Shown piece by piece: positions 1-5,689 of a DNA stretch of 5,689 nt (position 1 is the first letter of the stretch; every line of letters starts with the position of its first letter). The position numbers and the translations under genes are program-made. The notes beneath the pieces were generated by a model. It had not been told where the DNA came from. It worked only from the letters and a program-made list of their open reading frames with translations, and made no database searches. The DNA is from Anaerolineaceae bacterium (GTDB lineage: Bacteria; Chloroflexota; Anaerolineae; Anaerolineales; Anaerolineaceae), in assembly GCA_021107195.1 (NCBI GenBank), contig JAIOTF010000153.1, forward strand, positions 1 to 5,689. Direction: 5' to 3'.

Positions 1-2267
1 CGCTGTTCAAGATCGCGTTCGGCAAGGACAAAGCAGTCATTGGTTTCGACCATTGCGGTGAGCCGCTCATTTTCAGCAGCATTCTCGTTTTCCGGGATCA
101 ATGCGCAGTAAGATTTGGCTTCACTGCGGCCAATGCGTCCACGGAACTGGTGTAGTTGGGACAAGCCGAAGCGATTGGCGCTTTCAATTATCATGGCTGT
201 GGCATTGGGAATGTCTACTCCAACCTCGACTACTGATGTTGAAACCAGGATGTCAAATTCACGATTACGGAAGGAAGACATGATTCTGTCTTTTTCGTCG
301 GGTTTTAACCGGCCGTGCATCAAACCTAATTTGAATTGAGGAAAAACATCGGCTTGCAAACGTTCGTATTCCTGGACAGCCGCTTGGCGTTTGTCTTGTT
401 TCTCGTTCTCCGCTTCAACCAAAGGATAAATGATGAACGATTGAAATCCTTTCTCGGCCTGAGAACGGATCAACTGATAGGCCTGTTCCCGTTCGTGCGG
501 ATAGAGCACGCGAGTCTCGGTTGGCTGTCTCCCTACTGGCATTTCATCCATAACGCTTAAGTCAAGGTCGCCATAGACCGTTAATGCCAAAGACCTTGGG
601 ATTGGTGTGGCGGTCATGACCAAAAGATGGAGGTTTTTGCCTTTGGCACGCAAATTGGCTCGCTGTGCGACACCAAAGCGATGTTGTTCGTCGATTACGG
701 CAAAATGTAGATTCTTGAATTGTACCGGGCCTTCCAGAAGGGCGTGTGTGCCAACAACGATCTTGATATTCCCATCTTCCAGTCCCTGGCGGATTTCCTT
801 TTTTTCAGCTTCTGGCGTATCACCAATCAGGAGGCGGATATCATTGGGATCAACTACGTTTTTAGATGGGATTGAGGTATTTGACAATAGCTCAAGCAGT
901 TTCCGGTAATGCTGTTCGGCCAGGATTGAAGTTGGGGCCATGATGGCGGATTGTGCGCCTTTTTCTGCGACGATTGCCATGCCGATGGCAGCAATGATGG
1001 TCTTGCCGGAGCCAACATCGCCCTGCAATAACCTGTTCATGGGTTGACCGGATAACAAGTCTGCACGCAAGTCCTCAATGGCTCGTTTTTGCGCGCCAGT
1101 AAGCTCAAAGGGGAGCTGGTTGATACGTTGGGCAAGCCATTCATCGGGAACTTCAAAAATGCGTGCGGCAGCTTCTTGCCAATTTCTCTTTTGACTGAGT
1201 ACGCCAAGTTGAAGCAGGAAGATTTCGTCAAAGGACAACCTGTTTCGAGCTGCCTTCAGTTGCTCAAAGGAATCCGGGAAGTGGATCTGAGCGATAGCAT
1301 TTGCCAAATCCAAGAGCCGAGCAGATTGAAGTATCTTCTCCGGCATAAAGTCATGAATGCGGGGTGCCCAGAATGTGGCAGTTTGGTGCATCATTCTGCG
1401 CAGCCAACGCTGTGTGATCTTGGCGGTGAGGGGGTAAACCGGCACGATGCGATTGGTGTGCAGGTGCTCTTTTTCCAGCGGTTCCCATTCGGGATTGTTC
1501 ATCACCAGCTGGCCAAGATACATATCGATCTTGCCGGAGAGGACTAATTGCAATCCTGGTTTCATCCGGTTGGCAATCCATGGCTGGTTGAACCAGGTCA
1601 ACCGAAGGAAGCCGGTACCATCACTGACGACGACTTCGGTAATGGTAAGGCGGCCATTCCGAATCTTGCGTGATGAAGAACTCTGAACTGTTGCCAGAAC
1701 GGTCAATTCGTCGCCATATTCCAAACGGTTGATCGGTTTTAGTTTGCTGTAATCGTCATAGCGCCGGGGGAAGTAATACAAGAGATCAACTAAAGTATTG
1801 AGGCCAAGCTTGCTAAAAGTCTGAGCATAGCGTTTACCGATACCACTCAACGTTGTTAGCGGCGCGTTCAAAGCGACCCTCTCGGATTCCGGGACAGAAG
1901 ACACCTTTGGCCTGTTTTCCGTTGGTTTTGATGGGGCAGGGCTCTCTGTGGGTTCTGCAACAGGTTGGGCTTCTGGTTTGGGCGGGTCAGTCTTCGGAGC
2001 AGGAGGATGTGTTTGGGGCGCAAGCTCTTTTAGTTCAGACAATAGGTCATTAATTGTTTCCCTGCGACCTTGTTTATCCTGTTCTGCATATTCTTTGATT
2101 TTTTCGGCCACATAGTCGATGAGCCGCTGTTCTACCTGATTTTCCAGCGCTTCTTTTAGCCATGCGGGAAGAATCTTGTCCAATCCGCCAACCACAGCAC
2201 GATTATCATAACCGCGCTCCGATTCAAGTTGTAAAAATTTTTGAAGTTTTCGAATAGAAGAGTGCAT
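1..2267 (-). CDS. recG: ATP-dependent DNA helicase RecG, 3' end missing (runs off the left edge)
   Basis: RecG is a superfamily 2 translocase that regresses stalled replication forks and processes branched DNA in recombinational repair. The minus strand is open for 755 codons without a stop; I translated it by hand. Residues 1-83 are a helical, charged extension and about 84-128 a proline-rich linker. The wedge/OB domain follows, with a helix-hairpin-helix-like LTTLSGIGKRYAQTF at 138-151 and YYFPRRYDDY at 164-173. The helicase core shows GDVGSGKT (416-423), DEQHRFGV (526-533), TATPIPR (552-558), HGRL (651-654), STSVVEVGVDIPNA (676-689) and QFRGRIGR (707-714; many RecGs have QLRGRVGR). The end of the second helicase lobe and the C-terminal TRG motif lie outside the window. 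ATG at 2267 is the furthest upstream start, because an in-frame TAA lies four codons before it; no clear Shine-Dalgarno is visible. The gene sits 165 bases downstream of degV and may have its own promoter. Confidence 0.97.
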   Translation of the reverse strand, partial: MHSSIRKLQKFLQLESERGYDNRAVVGGLDKILPAWLKEALENQVEQRLIDYVAEKIKEYAEQDKQGRRETINDLLSELKELAPQTHPPAPKTDPPKPEAQPVAEPTESPAPSKPTENRPKVSSVPESERVALNAPLTTLSGIGKRYAQTFSKLGLNTLVDLLYYFPRRYDDYSKLKPINRLEYGDELTVLATVQSSSSRKIRNGRLTITEVVVSDGTGFLRLTWFNQPWIANRMKPGLQLVLSGKIDMYLGQLVMNNPEWEPLEKEHLHTNRIVPVYPLTAKITQRWLRRMMHQTATFWAPRIHDFMPEKILQSARLLDLANAIAQIHFPDSFEQLKAARNRLSFDEIFLLQLGVLSQKRNWQEAAARIFEVPDEWLAQRINQLPFELTGAQKRAIEDLRADLLSGQPMNRLLQGDVGSGKTIIAAIGMAIVAEKGAQSAIMAPTSILAEQHYRKLLELLSNTSIPSKNVVDPNDIRLLIGDTPEAEKKEIRQGLEDGNIKIVVGTHALLEGPVQFKNLHFAVIDEQHRFGVAQRANLRAKGKNLHLLVMTATPIPRSLALTVYGDLDLSVMDEMPVGRQPTETRVLYPHEREQAYQLIRSQAEKGFQSFIIYPLVEAENEKQDKRQAAVQEYERLQADVFPQFKLGLMHGRLKPDEKDRIMSSFRNREFDILVSTSVVEVGVDIPNATAMIIESANRFGLSQLHQFRGRIGRSEAKSYCALIPENENAAENERLTAMVETNDCFVLAERDLEQ

Positions 2268-2284
2268 GGATTTATTTTACCGCA

Positions 2285-2314
2285 AGTTTACGCATCGATG
2301 TTTTTTTAGGTCAA
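2285..2314 (-). promoter_or_regulatory. Candidate recG promoter, proximal
   Basis: On the minus strand, TTGACC (2314-2309) is followed after 18 bases by TAAACT (2290-2285), matching the sigma-70 type consensus at five and four of six positions. Transcription would begin near 2278, leaving a leader of only about 11 bases before the recG ATG. That would fit the lack of a Shine-Dalgarno there. The region is AT-rich, so a chance match is possible. Confidence 0.3.
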
Positions 2315-2341
2315 TATCGTATCAAATTGTGAGTATGGGTT

Positions 2342-2370
2342 TCTATAGTTTGGTACAGTTTCCTCTGCAA
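2342..2370 (-). promoter_or_regulatory. Candidate recG promoter, distal
   Basis: On the minus strand, TTGCAG (2370-2365) and TATAGA (2347-2342) are spaced by 17 bases, the optimum for a housekeeping sigma factor. The hexamers match the consensus at only three and four of six positions. Transcription would start near 2335, giving a leader of roughly 68 bases. This is an alternative to the proximal candidate, and neither is certain. Confidence 0.22.
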
Positions 2371-2404
2371 CAGGGCGTGATAGATAGAAAACACTAATTC
2401 ACGG

Positions 2405-2431
2405 CTGCAGCTTTCAGGGAAGAAAGCGCAG
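2405..2431 (-). terminator. Strong hairpin one base after the degV stop; terminator-like but no U-tract
   Basis: In minus-strand RNA, CUGCGCUUUC (2431-2422) pairs with GAAAGC (2415-2410) and GCAG (2408-2405), around a six-base loop UUCCCU. The single U at 2409 is bulged. This gives a ten-base-pair stem, half of it GC, beginning one base after the TGA of degV. The following bases are CCGUGAAUU, not a run of U, so it is not a textbook intrinsic terminator. It could be a weak terminator, a 3'-end stabilising structure or a processing site between degV and recG. Confidence 0.45.
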
Positions 2432-2432
2432 A

Positions 2433-3290
2433 TCAGTCTTCGCTGTTGCTTTCAATGATGATCAAAGCTGTAGCGGATGGGCCAAAAAGGGTGGCAAGAG
2501 GCAGGTTGAGTGCATGTTCTGTAAATGGGGTGTTTGGAAAATTATCGTGTACATGATCTCTGATCAAGCGGGAATCATTGTTATTTGCGTTGATGCTTTG
2601 AACCAGAGCGATATGTTCAAAGTGATCAAATTCATCAATGAATTCCTGAAAATGCATAATGATATGTCTTGGATTTCTCTTTTTCTCAACCGGGATCAAT
2701 TGTCCATCTTCCATGGTGAAAATGGGCAGCACGCCTAACATTTCTCCTACTGTGGCTTGAGCGTGATCCACAAAGCCATTATTGCACATGTAGGAAAGGT
2801 TGGGCGTGCAAAGCAGCACATAGGTACGGTGCATCAAACTCCCTACGCTGCGTTCCACGTCTGTGAGACTGCCATGATTAAACACAGTTTCGGCTGCTTT
2901 TTGCACCATCATACCCAAACCAATCGTCGCGGTTTGGGAGTCAATAATTTGAATCTTCGGCCCGCCTCGCAAGGTCATATTTGCTTTGCGGGCGTTTTGA
3001 TAACAGTCACTAAGATGGGAGGAGAGAAAGATGCCGATGATTTCATTGTATTGTTTTCCCAGTCGAGAAAACAATTGCCGAAATTCATCTACAGAAGGTG
3101 CCAGTAAATGCGGATCCAGATCGCTGCTGGCAAATTCCGGCAAAGAAGACAGAATGTGCTTTTCTTTACTTTTGAAAACCTTGTTTCGCAGCGAAGGTTT
3201 GAGCTGGACAATTTTTGTGATGGTTTGTCCACGAAATGATGTGTTTGCAAATTGTGCAGAATTATCAGTGACGATGCAAATTGAATCCAT
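2433..3290 (-). CDS. DegV/FakB-like fatty acid-binding family protein, atypical ligand-site residues
   Basis: The DegV family (FakB) binds one fatty acid in a two-domain EDD fold and presents its carboxyl group to the kinase FakA. This 285-residue protein has normal family length. Family landmarks: IVTDNSAQF (6-14; usually TDS), APSVDEF (64-70, where typical members read TSQPSxxEF), FLSSHLSDCYQNA (88-100), IIDSQTATIGLG (115-126), LSYMCNNGFVDHAQA (165-179; usually LxxLxxGGRIxxAQA), DGQLIPVEKKR (195-205) and TLFGPSATALIII (267-279; usually THxGPGAxxxxx). By position, the FakB2 residues T61, R170 and H266 correspond to Leu62, Phe173 and Leu268, while S93 and R202 are kept as Ser94 and Arg205. 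The ATG lies two bases after the fakA stop with no clear Shine-Dalgarno, suggesting translational coupling. No signal peptide or membrane segment is visible. Family membership is secure. Whether it binds or helps phosphorylate fatty acid is doubtful, so I give no symbol. Confidence 0.9.
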   Translation of the reverse strand: MDSICIVTDNSAQFANTSFRGQTITKIVQLKPSLRNKVFKSKEKHILSSLPEFASSDLDPHLLAPSVDEFRQLFSRLGKQYNEIIGIFLSSHLSDCYQNARKANMTLRGGPKIQIIDSQTATIGLGMMVQKAAETVFNHGSLTDVERSVGSLMHRTYVLLCTPNLSYMCNNGFVDHAQATVGEMLGVLPIFTMEDGQLIPVEKKRNPRHIIMHFQEFIDEFDHFEHIALVQSINANNNDSRLIRDHVHDNFPNTPFTEHALNLPLATLFGPSATALIIIESNSED

Positions 3291-3292
3291 AC

Positions 3293-4942
3293 TTATTCAA
3301 CGGCAATGATGAATTGATAATGAGGTTGACCGCCTTCATGCAATTCGATTTCATGAGAAGGATATGCCGAGCGTATTCGATCAACGATTTGGTTGACTTC
3401 CGGCCTGGCAATATTATTCCCATAAAAAAGAGTTATTCGTTCGCGGTCTTCAGTTTCGCATTCATTCAACAAGCCAAGACAGGCGTCTTCGAGAGAAGCA
3501 GTGGATTGGATCAATTTTCCATTGCGGAGGGCGATCACTTGTCCCTGATCAACATCGACTCCGTTGATCGTAACAGATCTGGTGGCAACAGTGATTTCGC
3601 CGGTCTCTACGTCTTCCATGGCTTCTGTCATTTCTTCAACAATCATGTCAAAGTCCATGTCGGGGATCAGGCGAAGCATTGCGCTCAATCCTTGTGGTAC
3701 TGTCGTTGAGCGGATCACTGCTACTTGTTTAACGGTCATGGTGCTGGAAGCTTCGGCGGCCATGACAATATTCTTGTTATTGGGGAGAATGACAATCTTA
3801 TCGGTTGGCAGATTTTCAAACGCAGCGAGAATTTCTTTCGTGCTTGGGTTCATGGTCTGTCCGCCCTCGACGATTGCGGCCACACCCAGACTGGCGAAAA
3901 TCCGTGAAATGCCAGGGCCAGGCGAGACAGCAACCACAGCAATTTCCCCTGGTTCAACTGGAGCGAGCTTGAGTTGATGGCCCTCCTTTTCTTCCAGATT
4001 TTCCATCTGGTCCATCAAGTTTTCGATGTATACTTTGGTGATGGTGCCGATGCCCATGATGTAATCGATGGGTGTGTAGCGATTTTCGGTGGGGACATGG
4101 ATATGCATGCGGTAAATACCGTCGCCTTCTCCAACCTGAATGGATGTCCCCATTTCCGAGAGTTGATCGTAGAAGTTTTCAAGGACCAGATCGCTGCCGG
4201 GCCGAAAATCAACCACCACTTCATAGTCTTGCCCGGGCTCAACTGTTTCCATCGCCTCGTCCATTTTCATAGTGGCGAGCGGTTGCACGGTCATCAGTGC
4301 AGTTTCGAGGGACTGATCGTTGAGGTGGCGCAGCATCCCTTCCAGGATAAAGAACAATCCTTTACCGCCAGAATCAACGACACCTGCCTGCTTGAGAATT
4401 GGCAAAAGCTCCGGCGTATACTGGACGGATTCGTCGGCAGCATTCACGATAAGCTCGAGCATTTCTTTGAGATCTGGTGTTACATTGGCTTCAGCGGCGG
4501 CAGCGATATCTTTGCCAACAGTGAGGATTGTGCCTTCGACAGGGCGTACAACGCCTTTATAGGCTGTGTCGCGCGCTTCTGCCAGGGCTTTGACTAATAG
4601 TTCTGAATCCATGACAGGCAAGCTGTCACACACGCGGGCAAAGCCGCGCCAAAGCTGAGACAGAATAACGCCAGAATTGCCGCGAGCGCCGATTAATGCG
4701 CCGCGAGCAATGGCTTGTGCCATTTTCCCGATGTTTTTCTCACCAGAAGTGGCAATCTCATCATATGCTGATTGCATGGTTAGCAACATGTTCGTGCCGG
4801 TGTCCCCATCGGGCACGGGAAATACATTCAATGCATTCACAATTTGTTGGTTGGTCTTGAGCCATGTTAAACCGGCTTCTATCAATTCCTTGAGGCACTG
4901 ACCATCCAACTGACTGACAGGCTGGGTTGAATCATTACTCAT
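3293..4942 (-). CDS. fakA: Fatty acid kinase, ATP-binding subunit FakA (DAK2 domain, YloV family)
   Basis: FakA phosphorylates a fatty acid held by FakB, giving acyl-phosphate that PlsX/PlsY-type enzymes use for phospholipid synthesis; it acts in the cytoplasm. The 549 residues match the roughly 550 usual for YloV/FakA. The N-terminal DAK2-type kinase domain (about 1-210) has NVFPVPDGDTGTNM (39-52), whose aspartates D45 and D47 should hold Mg-ATP, then GARGNSGVILSQ (85-96) and GVVDSGGKG (187-195). The middle domain (about 235-310) keeps MHIHV (279-283), but where many homologues have YGYCTEF it reads YEVVVDF (240-246). The C-terminal domain (about 330-549) has EGGQTMNPST (359-368), ILPNNKNI (385-392) and a typical ending LHEGGQPHYQFIIA (534-547). 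ATG at 4942 is preceded by AGGAG with a four-base spacer. It lies 47 bases after yloU and two before degV, so it is probably co-transcribed with both. Confidence 0.96.
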   Translation of the reverse strand: MSNDSTQPVSQLDGQCLKELIEAGLTWLKTNQQIVNALNVFPVPDGDTGTNMLLTMQSAYDEIATSGEKNIGKMAQAIARGALIGARGNSGVILSQLWRGFARVCDSLPVMDSELLVKALAEARDTAYKGVVRPVEGTILTVGKDIAAAAEANVTPDLKEMLELIVNAADESVQYTPELLPILKQAGVVDSGGKGLFFILEGMLRHLNDQSLETALMTVQPLATMKMDEAMETVEPGQDYEVVVDFRPGSDLVLENFYDQLSEMGTSIQVGEGDGIYRMHIHVPTENRYTPIDYIMGIGTITKVYIENLMDQMENLEEKEGHQLKLAPVEPGEIAVVAVSPGPGISRIFASLGVAAIVEGGQTMNPSTKEILAAFENLPTDKIVILPNNKNIVMAAEASSTMTVKQVAVIRSTTVPQGLSAMLRLIPDMDFDMIVEEMTEAMEDVETGEITVATRSVTINGVDVDQGQVIALRNGKLIQSTASLEDACLGLLNECETEDRERITLFYGNNIARPEVNQIVDRIRSAYPSHEIELHEGGQPHYQFIIAVE

Positions 4943-4946
4943 GATG

Positions 4947-4951
4947 CTCCT
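4947..4951 (-). promoter_or_regulatory. Ribosome binding site of fakA
   Basis: The minus strand reads AGGAG, then CATC, then the ATG at 4942. It is the clearest Shine-Dalgarno on the minus strand of this window, although the four-base spacer is a little short. It fixes the fakA start and suggests fakA is translated independently of yloU. Confidence 0.75.
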
Positions 4952-4989
4952 AAAAATAAGTCCAAAGATAAGTAAAAAAAGAAAATTTC

Positions 4990-5346
4990 TTAATCGGTGT
5001 TACTGATGCGCAGACCGCGCACGTGCACATTTATTTCGTTTACAGGAAGTCCGAGCGCTTTTTCGATTTGGTAGCGCACGCTGTGGGCTACACTGGAGGC
5101 AACTGATTTTACATGCGTGCCATATTCAACAATGATAAACATCTCAATTGTAATGGCATCGCCGTCAAACTCAATTTTCACACCCAGGGCGGGATCCTTA
5201 ACAATTGCCTGAGTTAATCCTTCAGTAAAGTTCTTGGCTGCCAGGCCTACAACGCCATAAGATTCAAGGGCGGATTGGTAGGCAATGGTAGCAATTGCTC
5301 GATGTGAAATGTATACGTTCCCTAATGGGTTTGTTTCTTCTTTCAT
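4990..5346 (-). CDS. Asp23/YloU family protein (DUF322)
   Basis: Asp23/YloU proteins are small cytoplasmic or membrane-associated proteins linked to envelope stress in Bacillota; their biochemical role is not settled. This one is 118 residues from the chosen start. It shows the family order: LGNVYISHRAIATIAYQSAL (8-27), a glycine-containing segment VVGLAAKNFTEGLTQ (32-46), the strand-rich core VKIEFDGDAITIEMFIIVEY (56-75) with YGTHVKSVA after it, and the ending LGLPVNEINVHVRGLRI (98-114). An in-frame ATG at 5382 would add 12 residues (MRIDTITREKIN). I prefer 5346 because relatives begin just before the LGxVxIS segment and because AGAGA lies about ten bases upstream; 5382 has no Shine-Dalgarno. 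It is the first gene of the yloU-fakA-degV run, and its pairing with fakA and divergent rpmB is widely conserved. No transmembrane segment is visible. Confidence 0.92.
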   Translation of the reverse strand: MKEETNPLGNVYISHRAIATIAYQSALESYGVVGLAAKNFTEGLTQAIVKDPALGVKIEFDGDAITIEMFIIVEYGTHVKSVASSVAHSVRYQIEKALGLPVNEINVHVRGLRISNTD

Positions 5347-5389
5347 GTTTATTTTTTCTCTTGTGATTGTATCAATTCTCATTGATTTG

Positions 5390-5398
5390 TGGTATACT
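5390..5398 (+). promoter_or_regulatory. Extended -10 promoter of rpmB
   Basis: TGG directly followed by TATACT (5393-5398) is an extended -10 element with five of six consensus bases. No strong -35 is present at 17 bases (TATCAA at 5370-5375), but extended -10 promoters tolerate this. Transcription would begin near 5405, giving rpmB a leader of about 70 bases. The element lies only 14 bases from the opposing -10 of the yloU promoter. Confidence 0.6.
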
Positions 5399-5412
5399 AC
5401 TGCGTTGCTGTC

Positions 5413-5443
5413 ATTATAACCGAAATTTTTTTGCTATTGTACA
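5413..5443 (-). promoter_or_regulatory. Promoter of the yloU-fakA-degV operon
   Basis: The minus strand carries a perfect TATAAT (5418-5413). The best -35 candidate is TGTACA (5443-5438), four of six matches but with a long 19-base spacer. Transcription would begin near 5406, about 60 bases before the preferred yloU ATG at 5346. A start at 5406 is also compatible with the ATG at 5382, so it does not settle the start codon. Confidence 0.55.
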
Positions 5444-5461
5444 GCACTTAATCATTTTAGG

Positions 5462-5467
5462 AAAGGA
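5462..5467 (+). promoter_or_regulatory. Ribosome binding site of rpmB
   Basis: AAAGGA lies seven bases before the rpmB ATG, within the purine-rich stretch AGGAAAGGA (5459-5467). It is a strong, well-spaced Shine-Dalgarno, as expected for a ribosomal protein gene, and it fixes the start at 5475. Confidence 0.8.
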
Positions 5468-5474
5468 TAATACG

Positions 5475-5660
5475 ATGGCAAAGTGCGAAATCTGCGGTAA
5501 GACCACGAAATTTGGACATAATCGCTCCTTCTCAATGCGGGCGACCAATCGTGCTTTTCGTCCCAACCTTCAGAAGGTCACAGTTTATGAAGATGGCCGG
5601 AAGGTGCGCAAGGTATTGTGCACTCGATGTATTCGGACAATGGTTAAAAGCAGCAAGTAG
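5475..5660 (+). CDS. rpmB: 50S ribosomal protein L28 (bL28), four-cysteine form
   Basis: L28 is a structural protein of the large ribosomal subunit. The 61-residue product is of usual bacterial length. It starts MAKCEICGKTTKFGHNRSFS, continues with the basic RATNRAFRPNLQKV (22-35) and ends with VLCTRCIRTMVKS (47-59). Cysteines at 4, 7, 49 and 52 form two CxxC pairs, the zinc-binding C+ version; genomes that adapt to zinc shortage often carry a second, cysteine-free copy. The gene is divergent from yloU with its own extended -10 promoter and a strong Shine-Dalgarno. No terminator is visible in the 29 bases after the stop, so the transcript either ends beyond the window or continues. Confidence 0.97.
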   Translation: MAKCEICGKTTKFGHNRSFSMRATNRAFRPNLQKVTVYEDGRKVRKVLCTRCIRTMVKSSK

Positions 5661-5689
5661 GCTGTTCCCAATAATTCGTAATACAAAGA

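Noticed and set aside
1089..1547. A 152-codon open frame on the plus strand opposite recG
   Set aside because: The minus strand here encodes uninterrupted RecG sequence, including the wedge-to-helicase linker. The plus-strand product has no family resemblance.
2757..3107. A 116-codon open frame on the plus strand inside degV
   Set aside because: It is antisense to a gene with clear DegV motifs, and the product is cysteine- and histidine-rich without a recognisable domain.
3974..4597. A 207-codon open frame on the plus strand inside fakA
   Set aside because: It lies wholly antisense to the strongly recognisable FakA coding sequence. Its product resembles no family I know, and no ribosome binding site or promoter stands out. 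It is a shadow of the fakA codon pattern.
4979..4991. Near-palindrome AAGAAAATTTCTT at the end of yloU, considered as a terminator
   Set aside because: The arms are AT-only with almost no loop, so the hairpin would be unstable; it also overlaps the yloU stop codon.
5432..5446. Dyad TGCT-N7-AGCA overlapping the -35 region of the yloU promoter, considered as an operator
   Set aside because: The arms are only four bases and the inner bases are not symmetrical. It matches no operator I recognise, including the SOS box, and is likely chance.
5405..5474. Leader of rpmB considered as a ribosomal-protein autoregulatory RNA
   Set aside because: About 70 bases, AT-rich, with no stable stem beyond the weak four-base dyad. 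I know of no L28 leader motif that fits.

Overview
The window holds a compact housekeeping block on the minus strand and one divergent ribosomal protein gene on the plus strand. Reading the minus strand from right to left, the order is an Asp23/YloU-family gene, fakA (DAK2-domain fatty acid kinase, YloV type), a DegV/FakB-like gene, and recG, which runs off the left edge. rpmB (ribosomal protein L28) points the other way at the right end. There are no mobile elements, CRISPR arrays, rRNA or tRNA genes, and almost all of the sequence is coding.

The organism is most likely a member of Chloroflexota, close to Anaerolineae, but this is an inference. It rests on the rpmB / yloU-fakA-degV-recG order, a RecG with a long N-terminal helical and proline-rich extension, an atypical DegV beside fakA, and a four-cysteine L28. 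Bacillota (Firmicutes) share much of the rpmB-yloU-fakA-recG order and are the main alternative.

Region by region: positions 1-2267 are recG, missing its 3' end. Positions 2268-2432 are a 165-base gap with a strong hairpin just after the degV stop and two weak candidate promoters for recG. Positions 2433-4942 hold degV and fakA, separated by only 2 bases and so probably translationally coupled. Positions 4943-4989 are an AT-rich spacer carrying the fakA ribosome binding site. Positions 4990-5346 are the Asp23/YloU gene. Positions 5347-5474 are a divergent control region with two -10 elements facing each other. Positions 5475-5660 are rpmB, and the last 29 bases hold nothing recognisable.

Functionally, FakA with a FakB partner makes acyl-phosphate from free fatty acids for phospholipid synthesis, so fakA and degV look like one module. 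RecG (replication fork repair) and L28 (translation) are conserved neighbours without an obvious mechanistic link. The best lead is the DegV protein: by my hand alignment it lacks three of the five residues that define working FakB proteins but keeps the arginine used to bind FakA. The rest of the window is ordinary core genome, and I see no evidence of a wholly new system.
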